This document shows positions 46,302-57,015 of a DNA stretch of 64,000 nt, piece by piece (within the stretch, counting starts at the first letter, position 1; every line of letters starts with the position of its first letter). Source of the stretch: Zarea fungicola. Taxonomy: Eukaryota; Ascomycota; Sordariomycetes; Hypocreales; Cordycipitaceae. The notes under the pieces were generated by a model, which did not search any database, was not told the DNA's origin, and saw only the letters and a list, made by a program, of their open reading frames with translations. Location: positions 310,001 to 374,000 of the forward strand of contig FWCC01000256.1 of the NCBI GenBank assembly GCA_900169235.1, read 5' to 3'. Made by a program: the position numbers and the translations under genes.

Positions 46302-47612
46302 ATGGAGACGTACCATGGGTACGTGCGGACTCCACAAGACGCCATCAAACTCTTCGAGGCCTGCCGACTCGGTCTGCTTCCTCGTGTTCAGCGACGCCTC
46401 TCCGAAAAGGAGCGCCAGTCAATCCGCTCCGGCTCCGTCTTTGTCTGGGATGAGCGTGAGGCTGGCATGCGCAGATGGACCGATGGCAAGTCATGGAGTG
46501 CTAGCCGTGTCTCCGGCAGCTTTCTCACTTACAGAGAAATGGAGGGCAAGCGTGGCGGTGGCTTTGGCACCGGCCGCCGCAACGGCAAGGATGGACGCCT
46601 GAGCGACGAGGACCTCGACGACGGCGAGCCAGAGGGATATCGCTACAAAGCCGACGGTCTCATGAAGCAGTCCTTCAGCATCACCACCTCAGGCAACCAA
46701 CACCTGCACCTCATCTCGTACTACTCACGGCCCCAACCTGGTCAGCCCGAGATGAACCAGCCGACAAACGACCCTGCCCTCCGCAGCATCATCCCCGTCA
46801 AGGGAATGTACCCAGAATCCAGCATGGGAGAGGCCAACCAGACTCCCGCCCTGACGCGGGCCCCGATGCAGCAGCAGTACATGGTCAACCCTCCGCATCA
46901 TCACCTCCCTCACCAACAGCCATACGCTCCCCAGTACGCACAACCTGGCTACGGATGGCCACCCTCGCCAGCCTCCACGCCTCCCTATGGCCACTACACG
47001 ACAGCGCCCTACGCTGCCGGTGGTCTGCCGCCTCTGCATGGTCGCCATCCTCATCACCCGTCACCTCACCCGGCGTACGGTCCTCCGCCTCCCCACCACG
47101 CTCACCACGGTCCTCCGCCCCCGCCTCCCCACTACTCTTACCCTCACCATTACGAAACTTCGCTGCCGCCGCTGCAGAGCACTCCCAAGTCTGCCTCCCC
47201 TTACCAGAGCATCCCCGACCGCCTGTCGCCTCCTTCCGAGCCTTTCCCTCTCAAGGACCACGCTCTGGCCGCCATCGATCACCGTCAATCGCTTAGCAAG
47301 GGCCCTCTTCCCGCCCTCAACGCCGTGACCAACGGTGCCTCCCCTCAGGTTGGTGCCGGCACTCCGCCTACGCGGCATGCGAGTGTAAGCCCGCCTCGCA
47401 CAGCCAACTCGGAGCTGCCAAACAACAACGAACACCGCCCTAGCCTCAGTGCCATTCTACACCCTACGCCTGCTACCAGCGAGGCGAGCGGCAGCGGCAG
47501 TGGTCACAACAGTCCAAGAAACAATAGCATTATGAGTGTAGACAAGCTTGTCTCGACCGGCAACGAGGATACGCGAGCTCTTCGAATGCTCGACCGCAAA
47601 TTCTGCTTATAG
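46302..47612 (+). CDS. pac2: WOPR-family transcription factor, Pac2 type
   Basis: DNA-binding regulator of the Gti1/Pac2 family; relatives (Wor1, Ryp1, Sge1, and fission yeast Pac2 and Gti1) control cell-type switching, conidiation, virulence and secondary metabolism. Single exon, 436 aa, starting at the ATG in METYHGYV. The frame is open farther upstream, but only through a GTG. The first WOPR block (about residues 6-82) is very clear: TPQDAIKLFEACRLGLLPRV, GSVFVWDEREAGMRRWTDG, KSWSASRVSGSFLTYREME. A basic/acidic linker follows (GTGRRNGKDGRLSDED), then the second WOPR block YRYKADGLMKQSFSITTSG with HLHLISYYS (about 113-142). The rest (about 190-400) is Pro/His/Tyr-rich low complexity, typical of an activation region. 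The variant EACRLGLLPRVQRRLSEKER points to Pac2 over Sge1/Wor1. It lies next to a 14.5-kb gene desert and upstream of a P450/acyltransferase pair. Confidence 0.93.
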   Translation: METYHGYVRTPQDAIKLFEACRLGLLPRVQRRLSEKERQSIRSGSVFVWDEREAGMRRWTDGKSWSASRVSGSFLTYREMEGKRGGGFGTGRRNGKDGRLSDEDLDDGEPEGYRYKADGLMKQSFSITTSGNQHLHLISYYSRPQPGQPEMNQPTNDPALRSIIPVKGMYPESSMGEANQTPALTRAPMQQQYMVNPPHHHLPHQQPYAPQYAQPGYGWPPSPASTPPYGHYTTAPYAAGGLPPLHGRHPHHPSPHPAYGPPPPHHAHHGPPPPPPHYSYPHHYETSLPPLQSTPKSASPYQSIPDRLSPPSEPFPLKDHALAAIDHRQSLSKGPLPALNAVTNGASPQVGAGTPPTRHASVSPPRTANSELPNNNEHRPSLSAILHPTPATSEASGSGSGHNSPRNNSIMSVDKLVSTGNEDTRALRMLDRKFCL

Positions 47613-49697
47613 ATGGAACTTTTTTTCTTCATACCTGCTTGCTTTTTTCTTCTTTTTTCCCCTATCTTTTATCCTTTCCCTTCATTACTATATACATGTT
47701 CTCTTGATATCAGGTTTAGCGTCGGCGTTTAGGCATAAAGGAACCGCCGTGGGACGGCACGCATAATTGCGCAATGTATCTAGCTGAAGAATTGACTATC
47801 TTACATTGAAGTTTCCCAACAGTAGTCTTGCGATGTATATAAGGTTCTCATCAAACAGGCCAAATAGTTGTGCTCAAGTCTGCTCCTGCATTAAATCTCG
47901 CTGATGAATTGACTTTTTTAGTTTAGTTGAAGTTTGACGGTGTAGTTAGAGCTCTGATCCAATACATCGGGGAATTGTAGTAAAGCCCGCTCCATTTGTA
48001 ACCCCTGGTTCTTATCCTTAATTACGCCCGTGACTAGTATCTTTCAGAACTTCTTGCACGGAAAGCATGCTTTATCCACTGCCCAGTCAACTCAGCAGCA
48101 GTCACAGCCCATGAGGGACTACCCAACCAGGGGTACACTTTGGTGCAGTAAACCTCATTACTCATTGGCTTCCCGCTCATTCAAAGGTGACAGGTCCCGA
48201 AAAGTCGGACATGAAAGAGAATCCAAAGTCAAAACCAGGGACAGATATCACGATGCGATAGAGTTTGCTTAGAACCAGGGCCCCGCCGCGTCAAATGCCA
48301 CTCTCGGGCCAAACTGCCTGAAGTAAAACCTTGTTCCCCTGCCAGTCGAAAGCTGCAGGAACAAGAAGATTAAGAAGATCAAAAAAACAGCGTTTTCCAT
48401 TTTGTGTAAAGTCAAAAACGCCACGTAGAGTCGTGATTATTACAGCAGACTATCAAAACAATACGCCGTCAAGCCACCCCCGATGCGTCATTGATCCCCG
48501 CAACAGTTCTGTGTCATGCATGTGATTAAAAACAGCATGAAGTGTTACAGTACAGCCACGAATACAGCCTCGCTCATGAAAATAAGAGGCACAAAATGAA
48601 ACTGTGGCTTTGATTTATTTCGTACCAATGGATGATGAGTTGTGCAGCTGGGTTGGAATTGAGGCGTACGCCATGAACTATTAGAATGGATATGATCGCG
48701 GCCTGGGATTAAGCGATAAAGTACATACATGAAATCAAAACTATGGCTTGGATTTTATTTAGTTCGCGCGATAGTGAACCCAGTATGCTGTGAAGCCTTT
48801 CCATAGTGACACCCAAACATGCGTAACATGAAGTATCAAAACAAGCGGGTCGTTGACTTACAAGTCGTCACTGTAGAGTCATGCGACAAAGAAACGAGAA
48901 CTATGGCTTGGATTTCTTGTAATCGGGCATGAGGAGTCGCGAGTGGTTTGTCTTGTTTTTGGGTTGTGTTAGTAGAAGACTAAGGAGCTCGTGAAGAAAG
49001 CCTCAAAATCTTACTCTATAGCAGATTGCAGAGTTTGAACGACTCAGCAATCTTGACGATGCCAAAACAATTGCTGCCTGGATATCGTAGTTGAGAAATC
49101 GGGCATTCCACTGTTTGAAAAAGCTGAGTGCGTCAATTAATCTCATTACTCGGCGACATGTTCTCTCTTTGCACACAGACTGCAAATACCTGCGCTTGTG
49201 CAAGTATTTGTTCAGTAGGTATTTGTATTACTTTTCCAACTTTGACATTGAAAAATGTTCATTCAATTCGCACATAGAATTTGTATCAGAAACAGCCCAA
49301 TGGTGCTACATTTGAATGCGATAGCTTAAGTCTATTCCCCTTTTATTGAACGGCTACTCTGTGAACCTAGAAGTTACAGCTTTGCTTTCGGGCCTCTTCA
49401 AAGAGGATATTAGCAAATGCCTCTCTCCTATTAACTGACTTTCCCAATTGTCTTTCTTTCTTGGTTATTTTCCAACTTGTGTGAATAATTGCCAAAAATG
49501 ACGAAGAATCTAAACTAAAACGCCTAGTAATTCAATTGATCATCGGAAACCTTTTTTTTTTTCCCCAGCTCAGCTTCGGCTACAGCCAAGACGGCAACCT
49601 GGCCGGCCCGGCGCCACAATGAGCCAAATATGGATGGAATATGTGGCCATCTTCAACCTCGGCCTCGTCATTCTTTGTAGTTTCACCCTAGCACAGG
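47613..49697. other. Convergent spacer with diverged direct repeats
   Basis: About 2.1 kb between the ends of pac2 (plus) and the P450 gene (minus). No credible gene is present. Three spaced copies of a 17-bp motif lie at 48600-48915 (see the repeat entry). Confidence 0.55.
48600..48915. repeat. Three dispersed copies of a 17-bp motif
   Basis: AACTATGGCTTGGATTT occurs exactly at 48739-48755 and 48899-48915. A copy with two differences lies at 48600-48616. Spacing is 139 and 160 bp. The bases before each copy are also loosely alike (A-rich with GAAA), suggesting remnants of an old tandem array with a unit of about 150 bp. Confidence 0.6.
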
Positions 49698-51530
49698 TTA
49701 CCGCCGCCTCTGCCTAAATTGAATAACCGGGCCGTCTTTGAGACTTGTGATGCGATCGAGCAACTGAAACTCGTCGGGGTTGTATCTGCCTTGCGCCCGT
49801 TGGTCCCCGGGCCGGGGTTGGCTGCCGGCGCCAACCTGTCTATTTGGACCCGGCGCAGCCCTAAAATCATAGCGCCATATACACCGCGCCATGATGAATT
49901 GAATCTCGGTCAGGGCCAGTCCCTGGCCGATGCATGCTCGCGCGCCGGCGAGGAACACGTGCAGCCCACATCCGGTTGTCTTGTCATGCGCGCCGGCGGC
50001 GGTGACAGGGCTACCATCGCCGTTGTCGTTGTCCACAACCAGCCACCGCTCCGGCGTAAAGGCGTCGGGGTTTGGGAAGTTAGCCTCATTGTGATGAAGA
50101 CTGTACAGGCCGGTCCCGATCATGGTGCCTTCGGGGATAAAATGGCCGTCGACGACTTCGCCGCCCTCACCGGCCTCGCGGGCCGGGCAGCTCCCGATCG
50201 GGGTCGACATTCTCAGCGCCTCGTTGATGCAGGCTTGAAAGACGGCGCAGCTGCGGAGGGCTGGTCCGGGCTGCACGTCGTCTTCTTGGGCAAAGGCGCT
50301 CCGGATCTCATTCACGACCTTATCATATACCGCTTCGTATCTGCTCAAGTAGAAGAACATGGCCGCGAGAGCGCTGGTGGTCGTGTCGAGTCCTATTGCG
50401 GGCGGTTGAGAAAATGAACCCGTAGTAGCTTGGGTCTTTATACACATGTCAGTTTAGACTCACCTGCAGTGATCAACACACCAAACTCAGAGCGAATGGT
50501 TTCCTCGGAGAGTCCCGCCCGCAGTAGACAGGAATACGCATCATCTGTTAGGTCACGCTTCGCTCTCACGTCCATGATATGCTTTACCCAGTTCCAAAAA
50601 TTGCGCGTCCCCCGTACCGAGTCTGGAAACAGGTGTTTGTCCATTCGACAAATCATGAGTGCCGGAGTGTATACCCGAACCGCATTTCGGACGCTGGCGG
50701 CTTCCATGTCGTCAATGATGGAACGCCATTCGGTAGACGTGAGCATGTTGCATTGAAATCCAAACAAAAACTCAATCAAAAGGTCAAATATGAGATAGTC
50801 GCACCACCTAGCCATGTTCTGGGCCGGCAGCCAGTCGTCATCACTGATCGTAGTATGAGCCGATGTTCCAAGCAAATCTAGGAAAAGGCCTGTTTGGCGG
50901 GCCATGTCGGGCTGGAAATTTCGGATTCTGGCTTCGCTGAAACTTGGCCCAAGCAGCCGTCGCCGTTTCCCGTGTTCCTTTTTGTCGAAGAGAGTGAGAA
51001 GATTCCCAGCCTTTGGGTTGAGGGTGGCAAAATACCGATGTTTGTACATGTTTCGGCTGTTCTTGTATGCATCTAGATGAATGTAAGTCTATTGTAGAGC
51101 AATATGTCGGTAAAATCTCAGTTTACCGTTAAATCCTTCTTCAGTATTGATTATCAACATGTTTCCCCCGTATCTGACCACATTGCCTGTTAAATGAGAA
51201 GGGAACACAATTAGTAGTGTGTGTTGAGCGGGAGAGCAGTACTCATAAACTCACCATATTTCTGGTGGCACATGTGCATATCTATATGAATGTCACCAGT
51301 CCAAGCATGATATGTGCAGCGCAGCAATGTAAACTTGGCGAGGAGAGGCCCCGGATACTTTGCCAATGGGTGGAAATAGAGTTGGTAGATGATAGCTATA
51401 CTTGACTACAGCAATGTTAGCCGTCTTCAATAAACGCATGTAGGACACCAATTACCAGTAATAAAACAACAAAAAGAAATTGGACAGGCAGGTTTGTTAT
51501 ATACTGCAGTACGTACTGACAGACTACCAT
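49698..51530 (-). CDS. Cytochrome P450 monooxygenase (five exons)
   Basis: Haem-thiolate monooxygenase anchored in the ER membrane; substrate unknown. Exons: 51530-51456, 51405-51255, 51186-51127, 51072-50464 and 50392-49698. The four introns are 50, 68, 54 and 71 bp and all keep phase; the product is 529 aa, a normal fungal P450 length. Landmarks in order: an N-terminal membrane helix (FLFVVLLLSSIAIYQLYFH), the proline hinge (PLAKYPGP), KYGNVVRYGGN, the C-helix (HGKRRRLLGPSFSE), the I-helix AGLDTTTSA (residues 298-306), ExxR at Glu356-Arg359, PERW at 412-415, and the haem loop FLAGARACIG with Cys452. The start is the first ATG after an in-frame stop. It is divergent from the acyltransferase gene at 52179, and the shared promoter suggests co-expression in one pathway. 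I cannot assign a CYP family. Confidence 0.92.
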
Positions 51531-51925
51531 TGCTGCGGCTGTAATAACAGTGAGAAGCGCAAATAGCGAGCCCCTGCGACAATCGTAAAGTCAGTGATAA
51601 TAAAGTTGGACCTGTAAAGCCAGAGACTGCTCTGTACTAAATAGTGATGTGATACAGTAAATTGTAATGCATGCTTGATAATACTCCGCGGGTGCAGTGC
51701 AATATATAGTCTGACTTTGGCGATAGTTGGCTACGACCCGGACAGCTTCTGTATTGCGAGAATGTCTCAACCAGTCCCAGGTTGACAGGGAGAGCCTGTA
51801 AAGGACCAAGAAATGCAATAGAGACATTCTGTGGAACAAATGTAATTTCTCATCATGACATCAACTTCACCGGGCTGTGGCGAAAGCACCCCAAACTCTC
51901 CAGTTCTCAGGTCATCCCACATCTT

Positions 51926-51949
51926 TCCGAGTTATGGAACACGCTCGGA
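51926..51949. promoter_or_regulatory. Inverted repeat TCCGAG-N12-CTCGGA
   Basis: A perfect 6-bp inverted repeat with a 12-bp spacer inside the divergent promoter. It is a possible binding site for a Zn2Cys6 dimer; read directly from the sequence, function inferred. Confidence 0.45.
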
Positions 51950-52045
51950 CAAGCCCACACCTCAGTGCTACTTTACGGAATTCTGTCTCAGACCAAATTT
52001 CCGTGCCTTTCAGGTCACTAGAACCCCCTCGAGGTGTGCTCGTTG

Positions 52046-52069
52046 CCGAGTGATTCCTGAGACTCTCGG
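52046..52069. promoter_or_regulatory. Inverted repeat CCGAG-N14-CTCGG
   Basis: A second inverted repeat with the same 5-bp arms and a 14-bp spacer, 32 bp before the acyltransferase-side TATA box. A further CTCG lies just to its left. Confidence 0.45.
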
Positions 52070-52100
52070 ATCCCTCGCACATCAAATGGACCAGGTTCGG

Positions 52101-52108
52101 TATATATA
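52101..52108 (+). promoter_or_regulatory. TATA box of the acyltransferase gene
   Basis: TATATATA lies 71 bp before the ATG at 52179, a normal core-promoter spacing. Confidence 0.55.
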
Positions 52109-52178
52109 GCAGGCAGGATTTCTTATCCACGCTCGAAAGCTATCACATTAGCAGCCCACTAGCGACTACTTAAAAAAA

Positions 52179-53521
52179 ATGTCCGCCAATTCAAATTGCA
52201 TATCACACACGACGCTCGCGGTCTGCCTTCTCGCTGCACCGTACACCCTCATACTCTGCACAGTGTACGCTGTCCGACCCTCTCGTGCTGCAAGCAGTTT
52301 ACGCTGCGCCGCGTTCATGGTTTCTTTGTTGCTTTCATGTAGTTCAACCTTATTTTGCTCTTGGAGCAGTTCCCTTTTGGCATATACTAGCGGTATCTTC
52401 TCGTCGTGGTCCATTATCTGGGCTGCGCATACTCTACTCATCGAATCTCCATTCACAATGCGACGCATCCAGAGGCACTCTGACGGGTATATATGGGAGT
52501 CAATGCCAGAAGAATACGCAATAAAAAGATTTTACTGGTCTCTGGATCTTTGCACCAACTTTAGAAGGATAGGCTGGGACACCGGTACGAGGAAGTCTGC
52601 GACGATGGATGCCACTACCGCTATGGCCAAGGCTCAGGACCTCATTGCAATGGGCAGTGACAAGCAAATTGCGCCAGTTGAGTTTTTCCAAATGCATTCA
52701 GTCACTCTTTTCCGCGCCTATGCTCTCTTGAATGTTGGGCAATACTTGGCATGCATCCCCACGCGAGTAGACCTTGGTATGTTGGCATCGAAACTCAATA
52801 AAGCAATGCACCCTGCTCACTTGTGTAGTCGTCGTTCTTGGTATGGCCCTCGCCATATACGGGATTTCCACCTGTCTGCACTCAATCTTTGCTTTGTCTG
52901 CAGTTGGCTTGATCGGACCGAAACATCTCGGCCTCGCAGGACAGCCCTTGATGTATCCACCACTCTATGGCCACATTTCTCATCTTCGGAAGTTCAGGTT
53001 CAAAGGTATGTCGGCCATTCACGAAATCACATGATCTCGACTTACAATCTTGCTAATTTCACACATGATTTTGATTTACACTAGACGTCTGGGGCAAGAC
53101 ATGGCAGAACCTATTCCGCCAAGGATATGTCTCCGTCGCGAGCTGGCTGCTGCCCACGTCACCGCCTCAGGTCAGACTCTGTCTGTGCTTTTTGTTCTCG
53201 GCATTTATGCATGCCGTTGCGTCATTTTCGGTCACGCGCAACGTCTGCTACATTGTACCACCCGCCCTGTTCTTCATGCTCCAGCCTGTCGGTATCGTTA
53301 TGCAGGAGAGCGTCCATGCCAGTACCAGCTGGCTGTTGCGCAGCAGGACACGGAGGTTGGCCAGCTACATTATCTGGCATATTGATGCATTGACTGCTCT
53401 CCTGTGGATGTACAATACCTTTCACGTTATTGTACACGACAGGGGTCTACGACAGGCAATCCTTCAAGCACCCCTGACCTGGGCAACTTTGTCGACTGTC
53501 AGCAAAGCTACCTATCTATAG
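52179..53521 (+). CDS. MBOAT_2/wax-synthase-like O-acyltransferase (three exons)
   Basis: Polytopic membrane acyltransferase of the wax synthase-like group used in fungal terpenoid and meroterpenoid pathways, usually to acetylate a hydroxyl. Exons: 52179-52776, 52829-53005 and 53085-53521. Introns are 52 and 79 bp (both GTATGT donors; TGTAG and ACTAG acceptors), in phase, giving 403 aa, close to the usual length. Several hydrophobic segments occur (CLLAAPYTLILCTVYAV near the N-terminus; VVVLGMALAIYGI; CLCFLFSAFMHAVAS; YIVPPALFFMLQPV). The family signature is clear: GQPLMYPPLYGHISHLRKF, the charged DVWGKTWQNLFRQGYVSV loop, and His301 in SAFMHAV, the presumed catalytic histidine. The full protein appears only after splicing. 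It is divergent from a P450, which is what a two-step oxidise-then-acylate tailoring pair would look like. Substrate unknown. Confidence 0.85.
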
Positions 53522-56500
53522 TGGTAGCATTGTTGCAGGTCACTAACAGTCAGGCTAAACATTTCGATAAATTAAATGGTTTTTATTTGACTCTTTAGGT
53601 ATTTACAGTGAGTGTATGGAGGTTCGATTCGTTGTTTACAGGTGCAAGGACTTGGGCTCCGGAGAGGCGACAGCAAACTCTGCCTGGAGACAAGGGTATG
53701 GGCGAGCGAGCCATATGGTCATGCTTCCTTGAATGAATTCAAATTTTGGGCTAATTTTTTTTAATAAGACTCGCAAACTAGTAAGATATGGAGCAGTTAG
53801 TGTGGGATCAAGGACTAAAGAGAGACATGACGTGCCGCACCTGTGCAAAGATGCCCCTGATAACCGAGATGGTCGAATTTGGGCTCCAGAAATCTTATGC
53901 GCTTCTCTCTAAAAGGCATTCCCTTTCTCTCTGTACGAATAAATCATTTGTTACGGAGTACCGATTCCAATCTTCCTCAGTCCAAAAAGTCAACTGCTAG
54001 CATTGCACCGCCGCCAAGTCGCTGTGCGAAATTCGCAGCTCGATCGATCTGTACTAATGTTTTTGGTTCGAGTTTCCTTTGCAGATTAGTCTGTTTGAGG
54101 CGTTCAGTGTCTAAGCCACGTAAGCCATCCATATTGGGCATCCAAGTCAAGATTGGGTAATACTGCAAACCGTGCGCAACTTCTGCCCACCAGCAACCTT
54201 TGGTCTGCCTCCGCCAGATAGCTCCGCCAAAGATTTTCGATCAGTCATATACAGACATGATCCTGCTCAAAACCATTATTTTTACTATTGTTTCTACCTG
54301 ATGGACTGGTTTTTAATTTTTAACCAGTTATGGCTGTCGCACCTGAACTACGAGTCTGGCCATTCGATCAGGTGATCGCACTGCGGTGAAAGACTTTGCG
54401 GCCGCCCTTCATATTATGATCAATAAATATGACTGTGGCGTACTGAAACTTCTCTATTAGCTTTTAAGGCAAATAATATCAAGTTTTGCTGTTCGACAGC
54501 TTGGCAAGGATAATAACTGTCTTGGCCGCCGCGCTACATCTTCAAAGCGCTGTCTCAGTCGATACGTGGTTGCAGGAACATTCTCAGTACTTGAACCAAC
54601 TCTAGTCTCGGCGCTTATCAGTCTAGCTTCTTATCCATCTTGGTAATTTTTTTCCAATCAAGACACTGCAAGACAGGGACTGAAGGGAGTGGTAGTAGTC
54701 TGGTTGATGAAACAGGCGAGACGAGCTGGTAGCAATCCGGAAATTGTTGCGAAAGCAACTCGTTCCCTTCAGTTCACAACCCAGGTTCCATTTCACATCA
54801 TTTCTGTATAGATTGAATTCTAAAAGAAGGAAGTCAAATTATTTCTTAATTGTAGACAATCTTCATGTCAGAACCGAGATGGAACCTCTTGCACAGTCGC
54901 ACACTTTATCGTGGCGTCAGGCGACCAATGCAAGTTATGGACTAACCACTTTCTTTGATACCTATCTGGGATTCTTTCCAATAATTCATTCATTCGTTTT
55001 TTTCTGTCAAATGGCTCACCAACATTGATTAATGCCAACAGTATTGCCAAGTATCTTTGTTGTGCTAAAAGTCAACCCCGTGATTACCAACAACCACTTT
55101 TCTTTCAACTTACTGCGAAGAGACTGTTAGCTGCCACTCAATTGTACAGAACTGTCATAATTGGAGTCTCCAATATAAATGTTGAATTATTATGCTCACA
55201 AACGAACAGTGGTTAAATCCATTCCACCTATTCACGTATCCTACTGTTCAGATATAATGCCAGGTCTAATCTAATAATATTTAGGCGAACTGGTAAGGAA
55301 TATTTATAGTTATTTACATAGTTGATATACTTGGCAACTATAAGAAAGCACGGTTCAACGTCTTGTATGCAGATAAAACCTCTTACCGGGTTTGACAATG
55401 TCATTCTGATTTACCACACGTAACTAACTTGCTAAAATACTTCCCATTACCGTAATATTTAAAACGACACAGTATGCTGACAGACTCAACTGCACAACTA
55501 ATCATCTACTTCTCAATTTAATTCTCCTTCGGTTCTCCATTAATTTATTGTCCACGCAATCCGCTTTCATCCCCCTTGTATCCGTCCGGACAATACAGAG
55601 CACTTCTTCACAGTCTACTATAACTCTCAAAAACAGTAGTAAGATAATACTGGTTTTCTCTATCCAGCTCCGGGCCATCATCTAGTTTTCTGGCTATCTA
55701 ATGAGTAACCACGACATGTGTAGAAGCGAGTATATGACATGCATCCTGGTGTCATTCGCACCAAGTTGATTTGTCTGAATCATTGCGATCAATGCCGCAC
55801 TTACTCTTCTAGCTGGGCTACGGTCCGGAACACGGTTTGCAGACGTGACTGTGACGCTGATCGTGAGTGTTTAGGATCGCAAACTCGGTAACTACCAAGA
55901 ACGGCTGTTCCCGCATTTCTTCCCAACGACTACAAATGGGTGGCCAGGGTTGCGCCCCTGCAACGGTAGCTGTGACAACATGGCATTACCCCGCGTAACA
56001 TCAGAGGATCCCCGAAACTCTATTCTTTAACGGTGCTCGCTGCATTTCAATCTGCAGGCATTTGGCGGGAGGGGTGACCGCTACCCCAACACTCACCACT
56101 GGATGCAGGGCTATGAAGGGAAGGGCAAGAGGGTCTTTTGGTGCTTCCAACTGGCTGGTATTATGCAGTCCTTTTGCGAAAGCACCACCAATGCGTTCTA
56201 GAAGCGATTATCCCTCTAAAAACAGGCACGTTTAACGCTTGGTCAAGATGACTGAGCTATACGGCCGCTGATCTGTGACCCAGTCTCTGAAACCGGGAAG
56301 GATAACGATCCTGAGAAGATGAAATGAAGTTACTATGATGAAATGCATCCAAGGCAACATTATAATACCTATTATTTTGGTTGTTTTAGTGCAAGTCGTG
56401 AGAAAAGAGTCCGCTCAAATTCAATATATGGAGCCTCGCACAGTTATCAAGCTTGGAAATTCAATATGCACGCAACATGCGATATTCAAGACCGCTTTGT

Positions 56501-57015
56501 CCATACCCATCATAAATCTATACAAATACAAATACATGGTTAAAAAAGTACATAGTTTACAGACAACGAGCGCAAGAACCTGGCTACCCATAATAAAGTC
56601 GGCTGGGCAGCATATTTCTTCTCCAAGTTCCACCGCCCCTGTCCCACTACGGGTGCCAACTTCGATCGCGGATCAAGGCTGGTCCAGGCACTTAGCCGCT
56701 TCGTGTCCACTGCCGCATTTGGATAAGAGGTGGTAGGGTCGTCCCGATGTCCCAGAAATAGACTCCAAGCCGCCACGTGGGTTTTCGCTCCGAGCACGAA
56801 GCTTTCGCTGTGTAGCCAAAACAGAAACATGGTCGGAAACAGTTCCCGGGCAAGGCAACACTAGACGAGCACAGCATTCGAGGGAAGTCTTCCAATATGC
56901 CAGTGCCCGTGTCACGAGGCAGCAGGCCGAGACGGGATCGGTGACGGGTGGCCTTGAATGAAAGCCAATACATGGAAGAATATTCTATCAAATGCGAGAA
57001 GTTTTCGGCACTACC
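53522..57015. other. Intergenic, AT-rich, no supported gene
   Basis: About 3.5 kb between the acyltransferase gene end and the AsnRS gene end, which converge. The centre (about 54.4-56.3 kb) is AT-rich with no frame longer than about 130 codons. No synthase, transporter or regulator that would extend the P450/acyltransferase locus is seen here, and no identifiable transposon. Confidence 0.55.

Larger units (their letters stand above)
51531..52178. promoter_or_regulatory. Shared divergent P450/acyltransferase promoter
   Basis: A 648-bp spacer between two divergent start codons. TATA-like boxes face each gene: TATATATT on the minus strand near 51702-51709, and TATATATA at 52101-52108 on the plus strand. 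Two inverted repeats with CCGAG and CTCGG arms lie at 51926-51949 and 52046-52069, and a CCTCGAGG palindrome lies at about 52027-52034. The arms contain TCGG/CCGA half-sites of the kind used by Zn2Cys6 regulators. Binding is not shown. Confidence 0.6.
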
